Shown: in pieces, positions 1-12,400 of the stretch | Numbering within the stretch: position 1 is the stretch's first letter | Layout: each line of letters begins with the position of its first letter | Position numbers and translations under genes: made by a program | Assembly: GCA_022575985.1 (NCBI GenBank) | Contig: JAKSXM010000007.1 | Coordinates: 10,232,501-10,296,500, forward strand | Length of the DNA stretch: 64,000 nt | Reading direction: 5' to 3' | DNA from: Anagrus nilaparvatae | Taxonomy: Eukaryota; Arthropoda; Insecta; Hymenoptera; Mymaridae | The notes under the pieces: model-generated | Seen by the model: the letters and a program-made list of their open reading frames with translations, nothing else | Told to the model about the DNA's origin: nothing | The model's database searches: none

Positions 1-313
1 ATTAAAATATTGTAAAATATGTCAGTTTTATGGGTACAAGGGCATTAAAAAAATTTTTTGCTTCGTATAAAAATTATTTTAATTTTGTAAATATTTATTA
101 ACAATATATATCATTAATAACAAATATTTAAATGCTTTAAGGAAATAAAATTTTTCCTTTATTGCTATTGACGATTTTTTACCCATGACATCAAATTATC
201 ATCAACGTTTAGACTTGAAAAATTATACTAAATAAATAAAAAAAATTTGACTTATTTTTTTGACGTAAAAACTTAATTATTATGCAATTAAAATTAAGGC
301 AAATTTATTTTTA

Positions 314-503
314 GTCGTGCCGCCAGTAATATATTTTGTAGCCGAGTTTTTTAGTGATAGTTCCATGGATAAAAATAGTCCAGATCTTGGTCCAGATATA
401 CTTTTTTTACGAATTCGAGTTCAGTGGGTATATCCACCCTATTTTTATCCATGGAAATATCGCTAAAAAAGTGGGTTATAAAATACATTGCTGGCGGCAC
501 GAC
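314..503. mobile_element. Palindromic foldback element, about 190 bp
   Basis: The ends are near-perfect inverted repeats: GTCGTGCCGCCAG at the left and its complement CTGGCGGCACGAC at the right. An inner pair, CCATGGATAAAAATAG against CTATTTTTATCCATGG, continues the symmetry. It is a non-autonomous MITE-like hairpin. No coding capacity and no clear target-site duplication was identified. Confidence 0.7.
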
Positions 504-621
504 AAGTTATAGTTTTTGCGATATAAAAATAACATTTTTTCAGCTTTTGGCTTATAAAAAAGGGTTTTACCAGTATTTTATTGTAAATTTACTAACTTTA
601 AGTTCTTTGTCCAAAAGAGGG

Positions 622-791
622 TAATTTATTAATTTTTATTAATTTCTTCATATTACATAAGTAATTTGATAATTTATTAATTATTAATTTATTAATTTAT
701 TAATTTATTAATTTTATTAATTTGATAATTTATTAATTATTAATTTATTAATTTATTAATTTATTAATTTTTATTAATTTCTTCATATTAC
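622..791. repeat. ATTAATTT-type microsatellite with duplicated flank
   Basis: About 170 bases built from repeats of TTATTAAT. The segment ending TTAATTTCTTCATATTAC occurs at both ends of the tract, so the whole block looks like a local tandem duplication with an expanded core. Confidence 0.8.
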
Positions 792-3319
792 AGAGTACAC
801 TGTCAAAAATCCTTTCCAGGAATTTACTATTTAATTTTTTTTTTACATTTTCATAATTTTGGAAATAATAAAAATTTCAAAAACTGGACATCCTCAAATT
901 TTTGCTATTAAAGTATCCAAATTCATCCGATCTTTTCTTTTTACAATTTTTATTATTTCCTTTTAAAAAAATTATAGTTTTCGTGATTAATTTTTTAATT
1001 TAAAAAAATATAATTACAATATTTAAAAAATAATTCTCTGAATTCCCAAGTGATTAAACTTAAATAAACAATATTCGAGCGTAATTTAAATTTTAAAAAA
1101 ATGTCACGATTACATTAAGATTGTAATTTTATATTTTTTAATTTAAAAAATAAAAAAAATTGATTTCATAAATTATTTATGTCTTTAAATATAAAAAAAA
1201 TCTTGGAAATATTTTATTAGAATTATTAAATTTATAAAATTTCGTTATAAAAACGGAAAGATAATTATAATTTACATCAAAAATTGAATAAAACATTTTT
1301 CTTATGATAAAAAATTATGTAAAAATAATTAATTAAGTGATTATTAGTTACTAAATGAATTATTTAATCGAGAGGAAATTCCCAATATTATGTCAATCGA
1401 TACTAATAATTTGAATTTCCAAGTAAAAAAATCTGGTATTTACAGTTTTTTACGAATGTAAATGATTTGTTAGTGCGTAATTTTTGTCGTAGAATTTCAT
1501 AATCGTGACCTTAAAAACAAAAGATATAGAAATATACTGATAATATTGTTTTGATGTTATAAAAATTGATTTTTTTTAATTTTTTGAAAAATTAATGACC
1601 CTAATTGAAATTATTTTTAGCTTGATAAAGTTATTTATTTTATTTAATTAGCTGATTTAACTATCGAGCTTTAGAAAACTTAATTCTCCCGAATGTGAAA
1701 TTCGCATTCCGAGGTGCGTAGCGTCTATAAATAGAGCTTTAATATTTGTTCCCCATTTTCCTGTCAGTAAATGGTTTTTTTTTTACCTATATTATAAAAT
1801 TATTTCTACTAATCCAAAAGATTTTTGAATATAATAAAATATTGCAAGTGATTCATCTGTGAGTCACAAATTTTTGATTGCTTTAAATACGAGTTTGAAA
1901 TATATCTATATGACCACAAATTATGCTTCTAAATGTATAGACCTGATGTTATGGAATCCCATTAGACATGAATTATACTTTTCGGGTGCGATGGAACCTT
2001 TGTAGGTCTGATGGTTTGATGGAAAATTAGGAATTTTTGGGTTATTTTTTTTTTGATTTTTTAAAGGCTTTTATCGGTTATACTTAATACTCAAGTTTTT
2101 TGGGCTTCTGCACATTAATATAGAACCCTTTTCCATCTGAAATCGCCCAATTTTCCACAACAACCAATTTTACATTATTTTTGGTGGACTGTAAGACAGT
2201 TCATTTTCTCTATTTACTCAACCTATAAATTTCTATTCTGGGCAAATGGACCAAATTCAGTGAAAACGAATATTATAGTCACATTTAGCGACGCAAAAAC
2301 TTATAAATTGACCTTCAAAGGATAAAATCGTCTAAGAAACAGGGGTCTACGTCAGGTCTTGTACTAAAAACTGGTAAAAAAAATAATGTATTTATTACTA
2401 AAAACCTTATTTTGGCTTCTTTTAAATTATATAAGATATTAGAATTTAAAACAGCCTTTTTATGCATGAGCCAAAATAATAAAATGCGTTAGTAAAACCG
2501 AAATATTAAAATTTATTCGCTAATTTTGGACAATTCTTACTAATTAAAGAAAGTTAATTTTTTCGGGTAAATTTAGATATTAAAATTTTATTTGCGTCTA
2601 CATAGCTTTATTGTATAGGCTCTATAATGAAATCATTGGTATTTTTGAGACCTACAGATTCTACTGATAACCATTATCTTTGTTTGATTAGAATTGAAAG
2701 GTCGTGGGGCACTCTATTAAAATTGTATTTTGTCTAGGGTCATTTTTTGTTACTAAATTTTTATTATTTCTATTTATCATTAACATTTTTCAAATAATTA
2801 AATATTCATTAATGATGGATTATATAGCGACGGATACTTATCAAATTAATTTAATTCAAACCACTTTGTCTATTTCTCTGTTCTACGTGCATGTAGAAGC
2901 TTCCATGGAAGCTTTAAATATCATGCTTTAAATAGTCTCCCCTTTTTTATTATAACGTACCAGAGTGATCTGCTAATATAAGAATTATTATCTTTAATCT
3001 CTACTCGCTATAATAGAATCCATCATTAATGATCATCTTTTATTTTAATTTTATTTTTATTTAGCGATTAGTGCATCATTATTTATGCAATAGAAATCCT
3101 TAAAAAAAATTTTAGACAATTCAAATACTACAAGAAAATATTATCATTTTAATCATGACAGCATGATAAGTATTTATATTGATAATAATCATTTATTTTT
3201 TAAAAATATAAAAAATTTTTTTTTTTTAAATTGCATGATTGTACCTAATAAAGTTTTATTTCGCATAAAAAAAGAAATAATTATTTACAATGAGACATAA
3301 AAAATATTTATTTCTTTAG

Positions 3320-3480
3320 TAATTCAAGTGGTGCCTTATAGTCTTCGACAAGATTTAGGAGAAAAGCTGGTATTACGAGTTGACAGGCCATTTTTATTCC
3401 AGATTTATGATTTGAATAGAAATATACCAATATTTATTGGTCATTTAATAGAATTAGACGAAGAAGAGTCAAAAAAATAA
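3320..3480 (+). CDS. Serpin alternative terminal exon 1
   Basis: The acceptor is TTTCTTTAG. The exon encodes 53 residues after the split codon. The conserved block reads VDRPFLFQIYD, then IFIGHL, followed by an unusually acidic tail (ELDEEESKK). A Ser-Leu-Arg 13 to 15 residues before the conserved Arg-Pro suggests Arg at P1, so a trypsin-like target, but the exact scissile bond is inferred. It is the most divergent of the first seven exons and lies about 3.2 kb from its neighbour. Confidence 0.85.
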
Positions 3481-6400
3481 TTATTGCTTCTTAAAATACG
3501 GTTTAATAGATTTTCATTGGTGGTTTTAAATATTTAAATTTTTTGGGAAATTTTTCGGAAATGTCTATGAATTTCTTATGTAGAATGAAACTGATCCTGT
3601 TTAAAACGTGATTTCAAAAATTTGTTGCTAAATAAATTTAACAGGCAGACAATATTAAACCCATAATAATTTATGTATTCAACTTATAGAATCTCAAAAC
3701 TAACAAGGGGAGTTAAAAAAATTAAACCAACCAGAAGTATTTTGGTTAATTTTTGAGTTTGCAGATTTTATTGAAAATTACCAAAAAACCCTATTTTATA
3801 ACTTTGAGCCAACATGCAGCTCTTGGTATAAATGGAAGTTGGTCAGCAGGTTTTTTCAAAAAAATCTCTTCCACAACCATTTGGTGTAATTTGTTGTTCC
3901 AAAGTTAGTGAACTCCCTTTTTGAAAATACTCCATTGTAAATTAGGATATAGTTCCACAGATTTTTAGGCAAATATTTATAAACATAAATGTAGTGTCTT
4001 CTTGAGTCAGAAACAAGCAATAAAAATTTTTGTTTTAAAAAATGCTAAGCAATTACGCCCAGATAATTAATTCGTACCTGTTTAACACGACTTTTACAAA
4101 TATATTACTTTGAAGTATTCATAATGAATTTCTATTTTTACCTTTGTTATATCCGTCTTGAGAGTGACTTCGTTTATAAATATTTTACACTACGCGTTTC
4201 AGAATTGAAAATTCCACCTGATGATGGAACACCTGATGATGGAATTTTCAATTCTGAAACGCGTAGTGTAAAATATTTATAAACGAAGTCACTCTCAACA
4301 CGGATATAACAAAGGTAAAAATATCTCATTTTATATTACTTTAATGATCTTAAAAGTTAAAGTGAAAAAAATCTGCTTGTCAATGGATTTCCGATCTTCA
4401 TTTTTATCTGAATATTTTATCGCATTGACTTAAATTTTTATTCACATTTATTGTGAACAAAAAATTTTTTATATAATTTCAGTATTATTCATTTAAATAA
4501 ATAAAATGATTATACGCAAGGTCTTATTATAATAAATCCTAGGAACCACTTTTACAGTTAATTACCTCCTTTACAGTTAATTAACTCTTATAGGTATTCG
4601 TTTAAAAAAATCTAAATATTTAAAATAATGGAATTAATTATCTAATGAACTAATTAACCTCCCATTTTAGATTTCGCAATTTAATTCATAAAAGTTCCTA
4701 ACAAAAAATATCCTCGTGGTGATAAAATGAGAGCTGGAAAGTACACTTTAAAAAGTAACTTTCTTATATTAACAAAAAAATTAGAACATTTTCGAAAAAT
4801 TACTAAATTTTCAAAAAAATTTATAATTATTCGAAAAAAATCGTATACTTACTAAATTTAGTATATTAACAAAAAGTTCGAGTATTCTCGATTTTTTTTT
4901 GTGAATTCGCAAGAAAAATTGATAATTTTCCATTTTTTTTCGAAAATTTCCGAAAAATAGTTGTGAATTTGCAACTTTTTTCGTAAAATCATTAAAAAAA
5001 AATCGAGAATTCTCGAATTTTTCGATAATATACTAAATTTAGTAAATTTACGATTTTTATCGAATATTTACAACATTTTTTGAAAATTTACTAATTTTTC
5101 GAAAAAATTCTATTTTTTTTGGAAATCTAAGAAAGTTGCTTTTTACAGTGTACTTAAGCTTTTGAGTACTCGGTTGGGCTGCTTTGCTTGAATTTTCAAG
5201 CAGGGTCAAAAATTTGACTACAATTAAAAATTTTTAGAGTTATTTTTAGGCTTCTTAGTCAAAATACCCTAAAAATCAAATAATTTGCTTGAAAATTCAA
5301 GCAAAGCAACTTATATCTGCGTACTTACAAATGCAAAATCTAGTTTTTTGCAGTCCGCATATGCTTAGAATTAATAAAATTAAAAATTATAAAAAAAAAA
5401 AATAAAAATGTTTAAATATTTAAATAAATATCAAATAGATCTATATATTTTCAGCATTAATAAATATAATGAATGTACATTTAAAATTTTATAATTGAAT
5501 AACCAAATATTTTATGTAAATAATAAATGTTATGCATAAGGTTTAATAAAGAATTTTTATTTTTTTAATATTTAAAGTTTCGTACAAACAAAAATGCATA
5601 TTAATTTTCATTTTCAACTTAACAGCTACTTTTATCGTTATCATAGCTATTAAATATTGGCGCTAGAATAAGGCTGATCAATAATCTAAAAAATAGACTA
5701 CTACAGCAGGAACTAAATAACCTTATACATTGATAAATCATTTTACTTTTGCTTAAAAAAAGGAGAAACTATTGTCTTTGATTGGAATAAATTAATTGAG
5801 TGATTTTGAACTAAAAAATTAATAATTTTATTTAAATCAATAATATTGATTTTGGACCATTATAACTCTATAACTAATACTATTCATGAAATTTTGGTTA
5901 ATTTATAATGAAATTTTTAAATAAAAACCTAGTTTACGCTTTTACCCAAACGGGATTCATCGCTAACTGAGCCCCTTGGAACTCACGTTGTGTTGCTATA
6001 AAAAATCATTCACTGGTACGCGACTCTGAGAGTTTATATTATCATAGAGTGTCTAAAGAATAGCGGAAATTGGTAAAAACAATTTTTTCCACTTATTTCG
6101 AGGATTTTTTGGGGGGTTTATAATAAACCTTAGGTTATAAAACAAGAAATTTAAATCAAGAAAATCAAGAAAATCAAGAATAGAAGAAAATCAATTCTGC
6201 GAGTATGCAGTCCAAATCGACTTGTGGACCCCTGAATCAAATCCTGCGTTAAATTTTGGTTTCAGTAGCTAAACGGAAAATATTTTTCAATTTAAAATAA
6301 ATATTCAGCAGAAATAATAAAAAAAAATTGAGATTATTTACAAAAGGGTGCCTAAAATACGTAAATAGATGTCGGTGATTAAGAATTGAATGTATAAAGC

Positions 6401-9400
6401 AAAAAATTGCTGGAATGACCGAGAGAAAGACTTAATTTTAGTTGCTTTTTCGGAAAAAATAATTTGGAACAATTTCCGCGATCCTTTAATCTAACTTGGT
6501 CTCAGAATCATTACCATAAAATCCCTCAATAATTATAAAACATTAATAATAATAATTTTTTTAATAAGCTTGTGGGAAACAAAAAGTATTTAATAATTTT
6601 AATTTGTTAATAAGGAATTTTTTTTAATCTTATTTACAGTTGTAGAGATTATGACATATTCTTCATCTTCTATTCCCGATTATGAAGTATTACGTGTGAA
6701 CAGACCATTTTATTTTCGTATCATAAATAAAGAAGTTATTATCTTCGAAGGTTCTTCAAAATCAACGTAATAAATATTAATTTTCATACACACCAAAACA
6801 TAAAGATTGTTTTTAATACTACTTTTTATTAAATTTTGTATTTAATATTTTAAAAATATTAAATTTTAAAATAAATCTTATAAAACTATTTAATTTCATT
6901 TTCAATCTTATTGTTTTTGTTTTTTCAGGCAAAAGATTTTTTTTCGAAAAAAATATTTTTAAATAAGGTTATGAGTATATATTTTTTATTTTTAACTCAA
7001 GCTTGTTTACCGAATTTGATTGGTTATCGAAATATACTTAATTTTTTTTAGTTTAATGTTATTAATAATTAAAAATAATTAAATTAATTTTATTTTAAAT
7101 AAGCGTAAGGTATAATATTTAATACTTTTTGTAGTTGAGGTAAATATCTTGAGGTTCAAGGATTTTTAAAAGCGTTTTTTGAAAGCTTATCATCTAAAAC
7201 TAAAATCTTTAACAGGTTTTAATTCAACTTAATCCAGGTTTTTAAGGCACACAGCAAAGCACAATAAAGCTAAATTATCATGAATTAATTTAAAAATATA
7301 AATCATTTAATTAAACTTGAAAAAAATATGAATTATCACTTTACGCCTATTTTTTTAAACAAAAGTAATTAAATTATTTTTAATCATTAATAACGTTAAA
7401 TTAAAAAAGAATTAAGCATATTTTGATCACCGAACCAATTCGATAAACAAACTTGAGTTATAAAAATAAAAAATATATACTCATAACCTCATTCCAAAAT
7501 ATTTTTTTCGAAAAAAAATCTTTTTCGTGAAAAAACAAAAACAATAAGATTGAAAATGAAATTAAATAGTTTTATAAGATTTATTTTTAAGTTTAATATT
7601 TTTAAAATATTAAATACAAAATTTAATAAAAAGTAGTATTAAAAACAATCTTTATGTTTTGGTGTGTAGTATACAATGTAGAAAACATTATTAAAAAATA
7701 AAATTTTAAACTAAATAATTAGGAACTTTATTTAAATTAATAACATCGATTTTGTGCCCTTATAACTTTATAAGTACTATTCATGAAATTTGGGCAATAT
7801 ATAACGAACATTCTAAATAAAAATCTAATTTACGCTTTTACTAAAACTTATAATAGTGGTTCCTCGCCAACTGGACCTGAGTAGGCATACTCAGAAACAT
7901 AATTACTCTATAGAAACATATTACTCTATACATATGTGTAGCTGATAAAAAAGTTTTTACTGGCGCCGGATTTATTCCAGCTACATGTGTACTTGGGGTT
8001 TAGAGAGAATCAGAAGGGTAGCGGAAACTGGTCCTCAATTTTTTTTCCACATGTGCAATAAAAAATAAGTCCTTCCAGCAATTTTTAGCTTTCTTCATTC
8101 GATCCTCAATTATTGACAGCCATTTGTATGTTTTTGGACTGTTAATGTAAATTTTCTGTAAATTTTCTCATTATTACCACCAAATGGCTGCCAATAATTC
8201 AGAATCGAACATAGAATGCTATAGGAATAGCTGACAGAAAAGACTTAGTTTTAGTTGCTTTCTCGGAAAAAATTGTTTGGACCCACTTCCGTAACTCTTT
8301 ATACTCTAACTTGAGCTCAGTTAACATAGAATCCATAAATAATTTTAAAACCAACTCTAATAATCATTTTTTTAAGATGCTTTGGGAAATAAAAAATATA
8401 CAAAATAATTTTTTTAATAAAGAATTTAAAAAAATTTTATTATTACAGCTCTGGTTGCTTCTGCTACTTCAGTAGGTTTTAATTCCTATATTGAGATATT
8501 GAACGTTGATAGACCATTTTATTATCGTATCATAAATGAAGAAGTTATTCTTTTTGAAGGTTCTATAAAATCAACATAACAATGGTTATTATCAATAAAT
8601 TTTGATAGTGTATAGTAGAAAATTTTATTTAAAAATAAAATTTTAAAAAAATTAATTATACTTTTTATTTAAATATGAATATCGCTAGTTAAATTCGTTA
8701 AAAATTACTAGAGCGTTACCAATAAGGAGGCACGAGTGACATGGAATTACGCAGGTATGATTCCCTAATATTGTAAAAATATAATAAAATTTTTATGCTG
8801 CAGAATAAAGTTATACTTATATGTTTTATAATTAAGAATGCATACTTGAGGCATATATGCTAAGGGCAAAATTAAAAAACCAAATTAAAGGTGCAATTTT
8901 TATTATCAATTGTAGCAATTATTTTTAAAAAATGCTTTATTTTACGATTATCGGATGAAAATAGGTACCAATTACTAAATAAAGTGATAGTGTTTACAAG
9001 CTAAAATTTTGGAATTCATTTTTTGGTAAACAGCACCTAATTTCAATTACGAATTCAAGAAACTTTTTAAAATAAATGCCAAGCTAATATTTTATTATCT
9101 TTATGGCATACAAAAAAATTCTTTTTTTCAAGAAAATATTTTTCATAATTAATTGAGCATTTTATTTTCGACAGTTTCTTCTTTTGTTATGCAATTAATA
9201 TGGATTCCATATCACTCGTATCTTCTTATTGGTAACGTTCTAGTCGTTTTTCCCAGATGTAACTAGCGATATTTTTTACCAGTATTTCTGCTTACCTGGG
9301 TGTGAAATATTTTCTTAAAAATAGTCCGAATAATTATATGATTTCGCATAAATAATGCTTCAAATTGAGTTTAATGCTTAAACTAATACTTTTTTTTTAA

Positions 9401-12400
9401 AAAACTAACCTTAAAAGCATACATTAAAAAAAATTGTGCAAAATTTTTATTAGCTAAAATATAATAGGTTTTAAAAATGAAAAATGTTAAAAAATTATTT
9501 GCAGGTGTTGATTTTGTTATGTTCGCTGCACCAGCCCCTCCAATTCCGAAAAAATATTTTATTGTGGACAGGCCATTTTATTACCGTATAGTAAATAAAG
9601 AAGTTGGTCTCTTTGAAGGTTCTATAAAATCACCAAAATAGATTAATTAAGAAATTAATTTTGTACTGAAAAATTTTATATCAGGAAATAATTCAGTCTT
9701 ATTTTAAATAAATAACATTCACTCTAACTATAACTTTGCAAGCAACCTTCTCAATTTCAGCATTTCACATATGCAGTTCAGGCCAAATGAGAATTTTTAT
9801 TTGAGTTAATCTTAAAAAACTAATATACTAATTATAAAATAAATAGCATCTAAAAAACAGGAAACATATTAATTTTTATGGGTTTAGTTTTAAAAAAAAT
9901 TATAAATATTATTTGCAGTTGTAGGTGTTATTACTTTTTCTGCTGCTCTTATTCCCGAGCATGAAGAATTACATGTAGACAGACCGTTTTATTTTCGTAT
10001 AATAAAAAAAGATGCTGTTATATTTGAAGGTTCTATAAAATCATTAAAATAAAATATTTTTTAAATTTTGATACTTTGTAAAGGAAAAATTTTGTTCAAA
10101 AATAAAAATTATATAAAAAAAAATGGATTGTATTTGTTTATTTTAAATCAATATCAAAAATATCGAAATACATACGATGAAATTGAATTTGGATCGTTTT
10201 AATACATTATCACTGAGGCGAAAATTGTGTGCCTGTTGATATTTACCACCTTAAATATTACGATTGGGGGTCAAAAGTTACAAAACAATTTTTCCAACAA
10301 AAATTTCACAGGATTTTTTCCCAAAGTATAAATTTCCCAAAAATTTTTTTTTTATTTTTTCAAAATTGTTTCTCATTTTCAAAAATTGATTTTATTAATT
10401 TTAAGAAGATTTTTTTTAAAATGAAATATGATAGAATTTTGAATCCAATAATCGCTTGCATATACAACACTTATCAGTATTTCAGTTTTATAGTCAATTT
10501 AATCTACAACCTTTTACGAAATAAATATAAGGGATGATCATTCAAAAACAGACGTTTTTAGGTCTATTTTGCCGACAAAACGTCGAAAAAAACTTATTAA
10601 CTCGAGGCTTCACTTCGGATAGTGATTTACATGAATTATTGGGCCATTCTTTACTTTTCTGGTCATGAACCAATAACAAAAATCTTTCAAAGAAATTAAA
10701 AAATTATGCAAAACTTTTCTTTAGCTATTTAATGTAAACTTACAAGTAAAAATATTGAAACACTATATCCAGGTAATTTTATAACCTACGCATCCGTTCC
10801 AATAAGAATCTATTTACATGTCAACAGACCATTTTATTATGAAATATTATATGAGGAAACTGGTATCTTTGAAGGATCTATAACTATGTCAGCAAAATAA
10901 TATTTTTAATTTTGATACTGTAATTTTATATTCAAATATTTAAATTGTAAAAAAACCAAAAATCAAGCAACATGCCTACAAAATGTATATTTTAAAAATG
11001 AAATTTGCACTTATTAAGCAAAAATTGGACAAATAGCATTTGCACAGCATTGTATTAGTACACTATAATTTTTATTAGTAAAAATAACGCTGAAACTAAC
11101 ACACAATTACATTTATCTCGGGCAAAAAGGCTATTTTCTAACCAGGGCGCCCCGTAACGTTTGCTCTATATAATTTAATAGCTGTTTTTTAAACCAAGGA
11201 AAAAAAATTGGTTTTGTCCTTACATGTAGTTATATGCACGAGCGAGTAAGCACGACAAACATACAAAAGTCGAATCCTATATTTTTACCCGTGGTTTAAA
11301 ATATATTTTTACATATAAGGGGCAAAAAGCCATTTCGCTAGGATAGAGAATAGGTTTTTTTTCCCTAGATACCTAAAACTATGTTTTCAATTATGGGGTA
11401 AAATATGAGATTCGCCTTTTGTATGCTGGCTGCAAAATACAACTGCAAGCAAAGTTTTGACCGATATTTTGTTCCTTGTTTTATGCACTAGAAGCTTTGA
11501 GTGCGTTTTCCCCAATGAAACCCGCACGTTTTAAATGAAAATCAGTCTTCCGGTAAAATTTAATGAAAATTAATGCGAAATGGACCATTTCCCAAAATTT
11601 TTGACTGATTTCACCGGAAAACCAATGTACATATAAAACGTGAGGGCCTTTTTTCAATTTGTTTTCAATAAAAATGTCGAATAACACTCCAGTTGTTTTT
11701 ATGGAAATTCGTTTGAGTTTAAATTAAAAATTAGTATTTGTAAAATTCATAAATTCAGCTTTGAAATAAAAAATTTTTCATAAATTATTTTTGGCCTTTT
11801 AATTATCAGTAGTAGGATTGATGCCCTTGTCATTACCTCAAGAATATTATATGCAAGTAGATCGTCCATTCTACTTTGAGATAATAAGAAATGTGAAAGA
11901 TCAAGACAGAATTACATTATTTTACATTATTTTCTGGATTACATTATTTTCTGGAAGTATAAAAAATTTTTAAATTCAAAAAGGTAATATATTAAAATTT
12001 GTATAAATGCTTTTTTTTATGTGTTTTGTATTATAAATTTATGTCAAAATTGTAAAAGCTTTTTTTATGTGCAGCTTTCAATCGAATTACATTCATTCAT
12101 AAATTATGTGTTTTGCATTTGTGTAAGTTTGACTGACTTTAAAATTAAATAATTGTAACAAATTTTTTTTTATTTTCAAATTTTTATGTAGAGAGCAGGA
12201 AATATTTTTGGACTTATAATGAGAATATATAGCACTTGCGATTAATTAAAATTTTGTATCTTATAATAAATTATTTTCGTTCCGTTTTAAGATGAAACAA
12301 CGTTGATTAGCGATTAAATTAAAATTAAATTATAAAGTTTGCTAACTTGTTCTAACGATCCTTATTTTTTATTTTTGTTCTTAAAAGTAATAAAAATAAA

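Larger units (their letters stand above)
1..3319. other. Non-coding 5' part of window, probably intron of the serpin gene
   Basis: No exon could be recognised on either strand. Since the serpin alternative exons to the right need a constant serpin body upstream, this stretch is most simply an intron of that gene, but that is inference. It holds a palindromic element (314-503) and an AT microsatellite (622-791). The few short reading frames have no family resemblance and AT-driven composition. I looked for further copies of the serpin loop exon (a D-R-P-F type codon run after a pyrimidine-AG acceptor) and found none here. Confidence 0.5.
3481..6639. other. Serpin intron with several foldback elements
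   Basis: There is no coding sequence. It contains a long hairpin at 4134-4324, a palindromic element at 4741-5153 and another inverted repeat at 5163-5335. From about 5,800 to the next exon, the sequence is a diverged direct copy of the intron before terminal exon 3 (about 7,700-8,440), so it arose by tandem duplication of intron plus exon. Confidence 0.7.

Noticed and set aside
1..3319. Search for additional serpin loop exons or the serpin body at the left end.
   Set aside because: No acceptor followed by a D/N-R-P-F type block and no long exon was found, so none is reported.
10229..10537. A 102-codon reading frame between serpin exons 5 and 6.
   Set aside because: It is Phe/Lys/Ile-rich as expected from AT-rich DNA, lacks any recognisable motif, and no serpin or transposon protein resemblance was seen.
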